The notes below the pieces were generated by a model. It was not told where the DNA came from and searched no databases. It saw only the letters and a program-made list of their open reading frames with translations. 15,850 nt of DNA, from assembly GCA_964350195.1 (NCBI GenBank), contig CAYGJB010000022.1, positions 1 to 15,850 on the forward strand, given 5' to 3'. The DNA comes from JAJCZB01 sp964350195. Its GTDB lineage: Bacteria; Babelota; Babeliae; Babelales; Vermiphilaceae. Shown piece after piece: positions 1 through 6,229 of this stretch. Each line of letters starts with the position of its first letter. Positions within the stretch are counted from its first letter, which is position 1. The position numbers were made by a program, and so were the translations under genes.

Positions 1-2
1 TT

Positions 3-77
3 CTCCTTTTTTCTAGAGGCTTTTCAAATTATTCGAATTTTGGGATAGGTTCTAATATAGTCAAAATGCTACGTTAG
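3..77 (+). other. Left edge: possible 3' end of a truncated plus-strand gene; otherwise nothing recognised
   Basis: The third forward frame is open from the window edge to a TAG at 75-77 and would encode about 24 residues, including GFSNYSNFGIG. This could be the C-terminus of a gene starting outside the window, but 24 codons without a stop is not significant by itself. No start codon with a ribosome binding site and no clear terminator was seen between 1 and 97. Confidence 0.15.
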
Positions 78-97
78 GTTTTTAAAGCCTGTGTGTA

Positions 98-478
98 TCA
101 ATTAATAAAATTACTTGGTATTTCAAAAAGATAGTTTTCTTGTCTACTCTCTGCTCCAACAACAAGTAATTTTTTGTCTTCTGATACTCTTGCATAGACA
201 ATATTACTGGTAAAGAGCCGTTTTCCATTGTGAGTTTGATCTTTTCTAACGCGAGCAAAGGGAGTGTTTCCTAATCTTAGTTCAATTTTTTCAGCTGAAC
301 GAAACAGAAAGAGATTATTTCCGAGCGGTTCAATGCTATTTTGAGTAAAAGTATTGCTACTACTTGCTTTTGAAAGTTTAGGGCTGGAAGGTGAAAGGTC
401 TAGAACAGTTTCTACTTCCATACAATTTATTGCGAGTGGGTAGAGGCTTGATAAAAGAAGAAAAGTTGTGAAGCGCAT
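98..478 (-). CDS. Small secreted protein of unknown function with one WD40-like strand pattern
   Basis: 126 residues. The frame extends further upstream, but I chose the ATG at 478. It is preceded by AAAGGGATAAGT as ribosome binding site, and it opens directly on a signal peptide (MRFTTFLLLSSLYPLAINC, then MEVE). Residues 25-50 are Ser-rich and low complexity. Residues 92-120 (NIVYARVSEDKKLLVVGAE, then ENYLFEI) have the hydrophobic rhythm of one WD40/beta-propeller blade: a strand, a D-K-K turn, and a strand ending in LFEI. One blade cannot form a propeller, so this may be a remnant or a chance likeness. The first 101 bases overlap the end of the upstream HAD-like gene in another frame, which would couple translation. 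Export to the periplasm or outside is inferred from the signal peptide. The specific function is unknown. Confidence 0.65.
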   Translation of the reverse strand: MRFTTFLLLSSLYPLAINCMEVETVLDLSPSSPKLSKASSSNTFTQNSIEPLGNNLFLFRSAEKIELRLGNTPFARVRKDQTHNGKRLFTSNIVYARVSEDKKLLVVGAESRQENYLFEIPSNFIN

Positions 479-1220
479 ACTTATCCCTTTGTGAGCTATA
501 GGAAAATTTTGGCTTTTTGATGGGAATGTTTCTTTTTGAGAGCTCAATGCGAAGTTGGTTTTGATTTTTAAAAAGAATGGCATCAAAGCCCATTGCCTGT
601 GCAACGCGAACATTTTCCCATCTATCATCGATGAAGATAACAGGATTCTTTTTCAGATCAATATTATTTTTTTCTAAATATTGCTCAAAATATCGAGGAT
701 CTGGTTTTCGAATTAATTTACCATTTATCAGGCTTACTACCTTTGATTTGCCTATATTCATATGTTTGAATAATGGTGCAATCGTGGGATTTTCCTTGCT
801 ATCGATCAATCGATGAAAGATCGTTATACCTATATTAGATCCAATCTGTTGCTCAAGGCCGAGATCTGCAAGCTCATCCACTATTTCCGGTATGCCTGGA
901 ATTGGTTCCAGTGCATTAGCGTAGCGTATGACTATTTCTGCGAGATAAGGATTTCCGTGTTGATTGGCAGCCTGAATAAATTCTTCCGATGAAGTGGAAC
1001 CAAAAAGTTCTTTGCCGATAAGTTTTGCAAGATCTTTGAATAATGGCCAAGAAAAATTGGCAAAAAGTTGCTTTAAATAAGGATAACGCAAGATAGTGAT
1101 GATTTTATTTTTTGGTTGCAACAGAACATCATGAATATCCCATAAGATTATAGGATTAATGGCTTGAGAGAAAGAGCTGAAAAATAATAATATAATGAGT
1201 AATAACTTATTTTTATTCAT
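378..1220 (-). CDS. Secreted HAD-superfamily (subfamily I) hydrolase-like protein, DxH variant
   Basis: 280 residues. The ATG at 1220 follows a GGGGGA ribosome binding site. An N-terminal signal peptide (about residues 1-20, ending SFSQA) precedes a HAD fold. Motif I is WDIHDVL, with the nucleophile Asp28, but the usual second Asp, the general acid/base, is His30. Motif II is Ser128-Asn129, motif III Lys172 in RKPDP, and motif IV the pair Asp198-Asp199 in FIDDR. Residues about 38-107 form a helical cap, as in HAD-IA phosphatases. The family acts on phosphate esters or halogenated acids through an aspartyl intermediate. With His in place of Asp the activity may be altered or lost. The HAD fold ends near residue 235, and residues 248-280 come from sequence overlapping the next gene, so the tail may result from a lost stop codon. 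A paralogue lies just upstream (1283-1852). Substrate and target are unknown. Confidence 0.8.
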   Translation of the reverse strand: MNKNKLLLIILLFFSSFSQAINPIILWDIHDVLLQPKNKIITILRYPYLKQLFANFSWPLFKDLAKLIGKELFGSTSSEEFIQAANQHGNPYLAEIVIRYANALEPIPGIPEIVDELADLGLEQQIGSNIGITIFHRLIDSKENPTIAPLFKHMNIGKSKVVSLINGKLIRKPDPRYFEQYLEKNNIDLKKNPVIFIDDRWENVRVAQAMGFDAILFKNQNQLRIELSKRNIPIKKPKFSYSSQRDKYALHNFSSFIKPLPTRNKLYGSRNCSRPFTFQP

Positions 1221-1262
1221 AAAAGATCCCCCTGAGTTTGCCTAAGCTTAGCACAGGGGGAT
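1221..1262 (-). promoter_or_regulatory. Intergenic hairpin containing the ribosome binding site of the downstream HAD gene; possible terminator or attenuator
   Basis: On the minus strand ATCCCCCTG (1262-1254) is the exact complement of CAGGGGGAT (1234-1226), a 9-bp GC-rich stem with a 19-nt loop that itself contains the palindrome CTAAGCTTAG. It is followed by TCTTTT and then the ATG at 1220. It lies just after the stop of the upstream HAD paralogue, so it can act as an intrinsic terminator with a short T tract. The 3' arm is also the only purine-rich ribosome binding site of the downstream gene, so the folded form should block its translation. Either reading fits; the stem is certain, the role is not. 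Confidence 0.6.
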
Positions 1263-1282
1263 TTGATCTCAAATAGTTTGAT

Positions 1283-1852
1283 TTACAAAAGGCATTTTTG
1301 TTTCAAAACACGTTCTGTCTCAGCTGCATTACAAAAAAGATGCGCATCTATACTGTTTTTGCGTGCCTTTTTTATATTTTCTGATTTATCGTCAAAAAAA
1401 ATAATATTCTTGGGTTGAATGTCATTGTTCTTACGCAAAAAATATTTATAGTATTTTGTACGAGGCTTTCTGAATCGAAGACCCTGAGCATCAGCAAGTG
1501 AACCAGATTGGTTAAAATATTTGAAGTAAGAAGGATATTTGCAAGCTAGCCTACAATATCCTTTACGACTAATATTGGACAAGATTACTTGCTTTATGCC
1601 GTTCTTATTTAATGTTTTAACTAGATTAAAAACATCTTCTTTGGGTGTGCACTTATCACCAGTTATATTTTTTTGTTTAGTACAAAGAACCTTATGAATA
1701 TCCCATGCCACTATTTTTTCCGCTTGTTGTACTTTTTTGAGGGCAACTTGAGCGTAAATATTTTTTCTGCTTGATTTAGTCTCAAGAGATCCTGAAAAAA
1801 GAGCTAAAACAGTTATTGAGAGTAGGCTGTACTGGCCGATACGCTTAAACAT
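1283..1852 (-). CDS. Secreted HAD-superfamily-like protein, DxH variant, short form
   Basis: 189 residues. I chose the ATG at 1852 because GGAGG followed by TTATT sits immediately before it; the in-frame ATG at 1864 lies inside that ribosome binding site. The signal peptide is about residues 1-24 (hydrophobic SLLSITVLALFSGS). HAD motifs: motif I WDIHKVL with nucleophile Asp51 and His53 in the acid/base position; motif II Ser92-Asn93 (VILSN); motif III Lys129 (RKP); motif IV Asp154-Asp155 (FFDDKSEN). It matches the neighbour at 378-1220 motif for motif, but the cap region is much shorter and holds several Cys residues. The two look like tandem paralogues arisen by duplication. Location outside the cytoplasm is inferred from the signal peptide. 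No substrate can be proposed. Confidence 0.8.
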   Translation of the reverse strand: MFKRIGQYSLLSITVLALFSGSLETKSSRKNIYAQVALKKVQQAEKIVAWDIHKVLCTKQKNITGDKCTPKEDVFNLVKTLNKNGIKQVILSNISRKGYCRLACKYPSYFKYFNQSGSLADAQGLRFRKPRTKYYKYFLRKNNDIQPKNIIFFDDKSENIKKARKNSIDAHLFCNAAETERVLKQKCLL

Positions 1853-1935
1853 AATAACCTCCATTTTGCGTTATATCCATTTATAAATAGGATACTAGTG
1901 GAGGGGGAATCTCGCAAAAGCCCAATTAATAGGTG

Positions 1936-2628
1936 CTACTGGACGGTTAATTGGATGGATGGTTTTAGCAATGGTTTTAAATCTATAAACGAGCCCGCCA
2001 AGGGCCTTTGGCTGATTACTATAGGATCAGCTGCTTTGATTCGCCGATTTGGGTAAATGATGTCTATTTTAAAGCTATGCAGAGATAATAAGTCTTGTAC
2101 GTCACTTAAATAACGGCCAGAAAAATTAGGAATAAGATATGGTTGAGATGAGGGCTGCGCGATATAAAGGATAAGTTTATGGCTTTCAAAGGGCTCGCCA
2201 GCTGCGGGTATTTGCGCTATGCAGGTACCTTTTGGATAGTTACTTATGATAGGGAATTGCCTGATTTTAATAGCGGTTGATTGGAGTTCTTGTTCAATAC
2301 GAAATATCGTTTTACCTACCAGTGAAGGTGCCATGGGGCAATTCGGCTTTTTTGTAGTAACCAAGTATATCGTTTGGCGTATGCGAGCTGCTTGGCCCGG
2401 TGATGGGATCTGATTTAAAATGGTACCAGCAGGAAGTTCTGCGTCTTCTTTTTGATCAATAAGACGTGCATTTAGTTGAGCTAAAGAAAGTTCAGAAAGA
2501 CCTTCTAGAAGCTCTTTTCCAATGATGGATGGTATTGGAAAAGGATCACTGTAAAAAAAGGAACGGGTAAAAAAATAGCCCATTCCAAAAAAAAGAAAAG
2601 GTAGAAGAAAAAAAAATTGCTTGAGCAT
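1936..2628 (-). CDS. Membrane-anchored protein with three PASTA domains
   Basis: 230 residues. One N-terminal membrane segment (about residues 4-22, very Phe-rich) is followed by three consecutive PASTA domains at about 30-92, 96-158 and 161-230. Each shows the family pattern: an opening P-x-hydrophobic-hydrophobic-G (PSIIGK, PSLVGK, PNFSGR), a helix, and a closing Q-x-P-x-x-G (NQIPSPG, AQIPAAG, SQRPLAG). PASTA domains usually occur outside the cell on Ser/Thr kinases and on class B PBPs, where they bind muropeptides or regulate wall synthesis. Here no kinase or transpeptidase domain is attached. Facing the periplasm and acting in the cell wall is therefore an inference, supported by the class A PBP gene nearby at 3677. 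Start: the ATG at 2628 with GGGAAA upstream, only 32 bases after the 3' end of rnpB, so the two may share a transcript. Confidence 0.85.
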   Translation of the reverse strand: MLKQFFFLLPFLFFGMGYFFTRSFFYSDPFPIPSIIGKELLEGLSELSLAQLNARLIDQKEDAELPAGTILNQIPSPGQAARIRQTIYLVTTKKPNCPMAPSLVGKTIFRIEQELQSTAIKIRQFPIISNYPKGTCIAQIPAAGEPFESHKLILYIAQPSSQPYLIPNFSGRYLSDVQDLLSLHSFKIDIIYPNRRIKAADPIVISQRPLAGSFIDLKPLLKPSIQLTVQ

Positions 2629-2660
2629 TGATTTCCCGTGATTAGGGGAAAGTATAAATC

Positions 2661-3020
2661 AAAAACGGGCAAATGAATAAGCCGGATTCTGTTACCTATA
2701 TTGCTATAAGTGGCAACCATTTATCTATGCGGCATACCCGCACGTTTAACCGGAACAAACGACCGCACGCGCCTACTTTGCCTTGCTCCAGGTAGGGTTT
2801 GCCCATCGCTTGATATTGCTATCAAAGATTGTGCGCTCTTACCGCACATTTTCACCCTTACCATCAAAAGAATGATGGCGGTTATTTTCTGTGGCACTGT
2901 CCATAGGGTTACCCCTTCCTCCGTTGCATATTGCTCCGAAGGTACCCTGTTTGTTAGGAGTCCGGACTTTCCTCTCACATGGCGGACCGTGTGAGCGATT
3001 GCCCCTTTTTGCCCGTTTTT
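2661..3020 (-). ncRNA. rnpB: RNase P RNA (M1 RNA), bacterial type A
   Basis: This is the catalytic RNA of ribonuclease P, which removes the 5' leader of tRNA precursors. On the minus strand the 5' conserved region reads GAGGAAAGTCCGGACTCC (near 2976-2959). The 3' one reads ACAGAATCCGGCTTAT (near 2693-2678). These two form the P4 core pseudoknot. In between are the P11/P12-type stretch AAGGGTGAAAATGTGCGG and then TAAGAGCGCAC, a GGAGCAAGGC segment, and a GGGTA loop that could pair with the CCA end of tRNA. The ends are set by helix P1: AAAAACGGGCAAA (3020-3008) pairs perfectly with TTTGCCCGTTTTT (2673-2661), 13 bp. A P3-like hairpin lies at 2974-2995 (CTCACA/TGTGAG). Length is about 360 nt, normal for the type. 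Short open frames within it are chance products of the RNA sequence. Confidence 0.97.
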
Positions 3021-3457
3021 AATGTCAAAGAGAATAACGATGACATGAACATATTAACAAAAATAATGCCTATTGTGTAGGAACTAGTGGGGAGCATTAA
3101 GTTAAAATAAGGCCTAAGGAGCAGATTCGAGCTGATAACTAAGCCAGTAACCATCGGTGGGTATAGGTGTAGTGAGTAAAGGTGAGGCTTAACTAGGACA
3201 ATGATACTGATAAAAGGAAGGCTATAAATCAGGGGCATCCAAAGCGGATGTCCCATCGTAAAGGAGATGCTCATTAGGAGCAATAAAGTGGTAAGTATAA
3301 AAGGAAATGAAAGAGGGCGAGAAAAAAGTATTGTTATTAAAAAAGCAAGAGTAAAAAAACTGACCTGTTCTCCTGCGCCAAAGAAAAACCAGATATCGAT
3401 ACAAAAAAAGCTGAATAAAAGCATGTAGTGGAGAATTAGTTTTCTTAAAAAAGACAT
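2975..3457 (-). CDS. Polytopic inner-membrane protein, possibly MreD-like
   Basis: 160 residues, almost entirely hydrophobic, with about five or six membrane segments (near 8-27, 32-47, 52-67, 73-90, 98-113 and 126-145) and a short basic C-terminal tail. Size, segment count and position beside cell-wall genes recall MreD, the small membrane subunit of the rod-shape elongation complex. There is no diagnostic motif, and MreB/MreC are not in the window, so this is only a suggestion. The ATG at 3457 has a weak GAAAGA ribosome binding site. The last 15 codons (from Lys146-Thr-Gly to the TGA at 2977-2975) are the first 46 bases of rnpB, so the C-terminal tail is read from the P1-P3 region of the RNase P RNA. 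It is transcribed divergently from the PBP gene at 3677. Confidence 0.6.
   Translation of the reverse strand: MSFLRKLILHYMLLFSFFCIDIWFFFGAGEQVSFFTLAFLITILFSRPLSFPFILTTLLLLMSISFTMGHPLWMPLIYSLPFISIIVLVKPHLYSLHLYPPMVTGLVISSNLLLRPYFNLMLPTSSYTIGIIFVNMFMSSLFSLTLKTGKKGQSLTRSAM
3031..3060 (-). promoter_or_regulatory. Candidate sigma-70-type promoter of rnpB, inside the membrane-protein gene
   Basis: On the minus strand TTGTTA (3060-3055) and TATTCT (3036-3031) are separated by 18 bases, matching the -35 and -10 consensus at four or more of six positions each. Transcription would begin about 7 bases downstream, near 3024, just before the start of helix P1 at 3020. The placement relative to the RNA's 5' end is what makes this credible. 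It would allow rnpB to be made independently of the upstream coding sequence. Confidence 0.45.
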
Positions 3458-3611
3458 GGTTTTTCTTTCATAATAGATATTATTATTGTAATTATTTTTT
3501 TATTAATTCTATTCATAGTGTAATCCGCGATACTAAATAAGACAAAAAAGAGCTAAAAGAGACTGTTTCTAAATGGTGGTGTGAGAAAAAAGTAAGCTAT
3601 AAATAGAAAAG

Positions 3612-3636
3612 AGGAGCTACTTGTACTCCTTTTTTT
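3612..3636 (+). terminator. Candidate intrinsic terminator or attenuator in the leader of the PBP gene
   Basis: AGGAG (3612-3616) pairs with CTCCT (3626-3630); TA/TA pairs extend the stem past one bulged C, leaving a CTTG loop, and a run of seven T residues follows (3630-3636). Between divergent genes no coding sequence ends here. The structure therefore either attenuates the transcript of the gene starting at 3677 or ends an unrecognised short RNA. The rest of the 3458-3676 spacer is AT-rich and shows no further clear gene. Confidence 0.45.
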
Positions 3637-3676
3637 GCTTTTACTCGTTATTCTTAGGAAATAGATAAGGGAATAA

Positions 3677-5563
3677 GTGAGTAAATATTGGTCCATACTT
3701 TTTATGACATTGTTTTTTTCTGCAGCTTTTCTGTCTGGAGGAATGCTGTATCTTCTCACCAATCATTGGATAGATATTTCTGTTCTCGAGAAATATGATC
3801 CGGGAAGGCCTTCAATAGTTCTTGATATGGATGGTAATGAGTGGGCTCGTTTTGAGTATCAAAAGCGAGAGCCCCTTGCTATTCAAGAAATGCCAAATCA
3901 TCTTCTTGAGGCTTTTCTATCTGCAGAAGATTGGGATTTTTATTCTCACAGTGGTATCTCATGGAAAGGTATTGTTAGATCCTTATTGGTAAATATGTAC
4001 TATGGTAAAAAAATGCAAGGTGCAAGTACGATCACACAGCAGCTCGTGAAGCTTCTGTTCTTTGATCTAAAAAAAACGTTTTCACGTAAGATAAAAGAGC
4101 AGTTATATGCGGTGATCATTGAGCAGCAATGTAGCAAACAGCATATTCTTGAGGTGTATCTAAATCATATCTATTTTGGGTGCGGTTTATATGGGGTTGA
4201 AGCGGCAGCGCAAGCTTTCTGGGGGATCTCAGCGCGAAATGTTTCTATCGAGCAAGCAGCGACATTGGCTGGCATCATCCGAACCCCTAGCTATTTTTGC
4301 CCGCTTTTGCATCCTAAAGCAGCAAAATGCCGACGAGATATTGTTTTGTATTCAATGTTAAAGCGTTGTGTCATAACGGAAACGCAGTATAAAAACGCTC
4401 TTAATATAGCATTGATTTTAAAAGAATCGAAAGACACTGCTATGGCCCATCATCTGAAAGAATATGTGCGTATTTTTTTAGAAAAAAAATTAGGCAAGAA
4501 AGAGCTATATACAGGTGGCTACATAATTCAAACAACCATAAACCAAAAAATGCAGTGTATTGCGCAAAAGGAGTTTCAAAAGCAGGTTGTTTATTTAAAG
4601 AACGAGCTTAAAAAACCGGTGGACGGTGCAGTGCTTTCTTTTGAAGTTCAAACGGGTGCTCTTCGTGCAATAGTTGGTGGTATAGATTTTAAGCAGTCTT
4701 CTTTTAATCGAGCCTTTCAAGCTAAGCGCCAGCTTGGGTCTATTTTCAAACCGATTGTGTATGCCGCTGCTATTGAGCAAGGGAAGAAACTTTCGGATGT
4801 GCTCATTGATGAACCTTTAGAGATTAAAGATGCTGGCCATACATGGGCTCCCAATAACTTTAATAAAAAATTTAACGGGGCTATTACGCGGGCATATGCC
4901 TTATCGCGATCAAATAATATTGTAACCATAAAAACATTGTTGGAGGTTGGTATTGATGCTGTGATTGATGTGGCAAGGCGTTGTCATGTGCCAGGACCTT
5001 TTAATCAATTTCCCTCTTTGGCTTTGGGCTGCATTGATGGTACTTTGCTTCAAGCCGCTTCTATGATGAATGTGTTTGCCAACGATGGTATCTATGTTGA
5101 GCCTTATGTAATTGATTGGGTGAAAGATCGCACGAGCAAAAAAATATATAAGCATACGCCTATTTGTGAGAGAGCAATTCAATCGCCTGTAGCAAGCCAA
5201 GTGGCAAAAGTGCTCATGCATGGAGTACAGCGAGCACATAAAAGGTTTTCTCAAAAATGGCTGAAAGGAGAAGCGATGAGTAAGACGGGGACTACCAATG
5301 ATTCTCGAACATGTTGGTATATTGGCTCCACCCCCACGCTTACTACTGCAGTGTATATTGGGTGCGATAATAACCAATCAATGGGAAAAAATATTTATCC
5401 TGTTCGAACTGCATTTCCAATATGGCTGGGAATCAATCATAAAGTTGATTCACTAATTAAAAATTTTACGTTTGATTCTTCCTTGCAGGAAGTATGCATC
5501 GATGAGTGTACCGGTAAGCGCATTTCAAAAGATCATGAAAGGGCTATTGAAATTTTGGTTTAA
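3677..5563 (+). CDS. mrcA: Class A penicillin-binding protein (PBP1A-type bifunctional glycosyltransferase/transpeptidase)
   Basis: 628 residues. It polymerises lipid II into glycan strands and cross-links the stem peptides on the outer face of the inner membrane. The start is GTG at 3677, with AAGGGA five bases upstream. A single N-terminal membrane anchor (about 7-28) is followed by a GT51 glycosyltransferase domain (about 45-230). This domain carries SAEDWDFYSHSG with catalytic Glu84, GASTITQQLVK at 115-125 and EVYLNHIYFG at 159-168. The transpeptidase domain (about 315-590) has the SxxK motif Ser355-Ile-Phe-Lys358, the SxN motif Ser412-Asn-Asn414 and the KTG motif Lys536-Thr-Gly538 in SKTGTTND. 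All catalytic residues are present. It is compact beside many PBP1A proteins of 750-850 residues, lacking a long insertion between the domains and a C-terminal extension. Its last 20 bases overlap the convergent gene at 5544. Confidence 0.95.
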   Translation: MSKYWSILFMTLFFSAAFLSGGMLYLLTNHWIDISVLEKYDPGRPSIVLDMDGNEWARFEYQKREPLAIQEMPNHLLEAFLSAEDWDFYSHSGISWKGIVRSLLVNMYYGKKMQGASTITQQLVKLLFFDLKKTFSRKIKEQLYAVIIEQQCSKQHILEVYLNHIYFGCGLYGVEAAAQAFWGISARNVSIEQAATLAGIIRTPSYFCPLLHPKAAKCRRDIVLYSMLKRCVITETQYKNALNIALILKESKDTAMAHHLKEYVRIFLEKKLGKKELYTGGYIIQTTINQKMQCIAQKEFQKQVVYLKNELKKPVDGAVLSFEVQTGALRAIVGGIDFKQSSFNRAFQAKRQLGSIFKPIVYAAAIEQGKKLSDVLIDEPLEIKDAGHTWAPNNFNKKFNGAITRAYALSRSNNIVTIKTLLEVGIDAVIDVARRCHVPGPFNQFPSLALGCIDGTLLQAASMMNVFANDGIYVEPYVIDWVKDRTSKKIYKHTPICERAIQSPVASQVAKVLMHGVQRAHKRFSQKWLKGEAMSKTGTTNDSRTCWYIGSTPTLTTAVYIGCDNNQSMGKNIYPVRTAFPIWLGINHKVDSLIKNFTFDSSLQEVCIDECTGKRISKDHERAIEILV

Positions 5564-6164
5564 TTTTTTTCAAAAAAGATCTTATTTGTGATGAAGAAGC
5601 ATTGGTTTCTACCCAAGAGAGTAGATACTTTCGAACATTATTATTTTCATATTTTTGAATCAATTTTGTTTCTTGCTGAGTGCATTTATAGAGCTTTGGC
5701 TGTGCAAGGGCTATACGATAAAGAAGTCCTATGAAATCATCAGATGATTTTTGTAGCGATTGTTGTGCTTTCAGTATGTCTGTAAAAGGTTCATCAGTGA
5801 GATAGGCTATTTCTGGTTCAGTAGATGTAAGATGCTTGTATGAGTATAATAGGATATACGTGTCCTGTTTTTTACAATACATAGAAAACTTTTTGTGTGT
5901 TTTAAGCCCAAACTCCACAGATTCATTGGCTACGCGCTCTGCAAGCTGTTCTCTAATACTTTGCTTTCTTTTGTCGATCAAAGGAAATAGTTCTTCCGGG
6001 ATCTCCCCTTTTTTGGGGGCGACAATAGTACGAGCGTAAATTTCTTCGGCAACAGTTTTAGCGGCCAATTTTTTTAGTGAAGGGATACGAGATTTTTTAA
6101 TTTTTTCCATAGCTAAGGTTGGTATAAAAATGAAGAGCACGAGTGTGATTTGTGATTTAATCAT
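5544..6164 (-). CDS. Secreted protein of unknown function with a SOCS/BC-box-like N-terminal segment
   Basis: 206 residues. The ATG at 6164 has AGGA upstream. The signal peptide is about 1-18 (ITLVLFIFIPTLA), followed by MEKI. Residues 28-41 (PSLKKLAAKTVAEE) resemble the start of a eukaryotic SOCS/BC box, whose consensus is S-L-x-x-x-C-x-x-x-hydrophobic. Here Ala34 takes the Cys position. IPEELFPLID at 55-64 sits where a SOCS box carries its cullin-binding segment; it also resembles the start of an F-box. The same N-terminal pattern recurs in a better match in the neighbour at 7123-7989. The remainder (about 70-206) is mostly helical and charged, with no recognised domain. The gene is divergent from the RING-finger gene at 6230 (65-base spacer) and overlaps the PBP gene tail-to-tail. 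A role as an effector acting on host ubiquitin ligases is inference from context and a short motif. Confidence 0.75.
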   Translation of the reverse strand: MIKSQITLVLFIFIPTLAMEKIKKSRIPSLKKLAAKTVAEEIYARTIVAPKKGEIPEELFPLIDKRKQSIREQLAERVANESVEFGLKTHKKFSMYCKKQDTYILLYSYKHLTSTEPEIAYLTDEPFTDILKAQQSLQKSSDDFIGLLYRIALAQPKLYKCTQQETKLIQKYENNNVRKYLLSWVETNASSSQIRSFLKKIKPKFQ

Positions 6165-6229
6165 ATCTTAAGTATCCTACCGTAAAAATGAAAAGGACAC
6201 TTGTTAATGTAGCTTAGAAAGGGTTTTTT

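Noticed and set aside
1874..1895. Imperfect dyad TATCC...GGATA upstream of the short HAD gene
   Set aside because: Two central mismatches and AT-rich core; more likely part of a promoter or chance than a hairpin.
2710..2994. Open frames of 94 and 85 codons on both strands
   Set aside because: They lie entirely within rnpB, whose conserved core and P1 pairing explain the sequence.
4910..5377. A 155-codon minus-strand frame inside the PBP gene
   Set aside because: Antisense to the transpeptidase domain, with composition following the reverse of a conserved coding frame, and no ribosome binding site or signal peptide logic.
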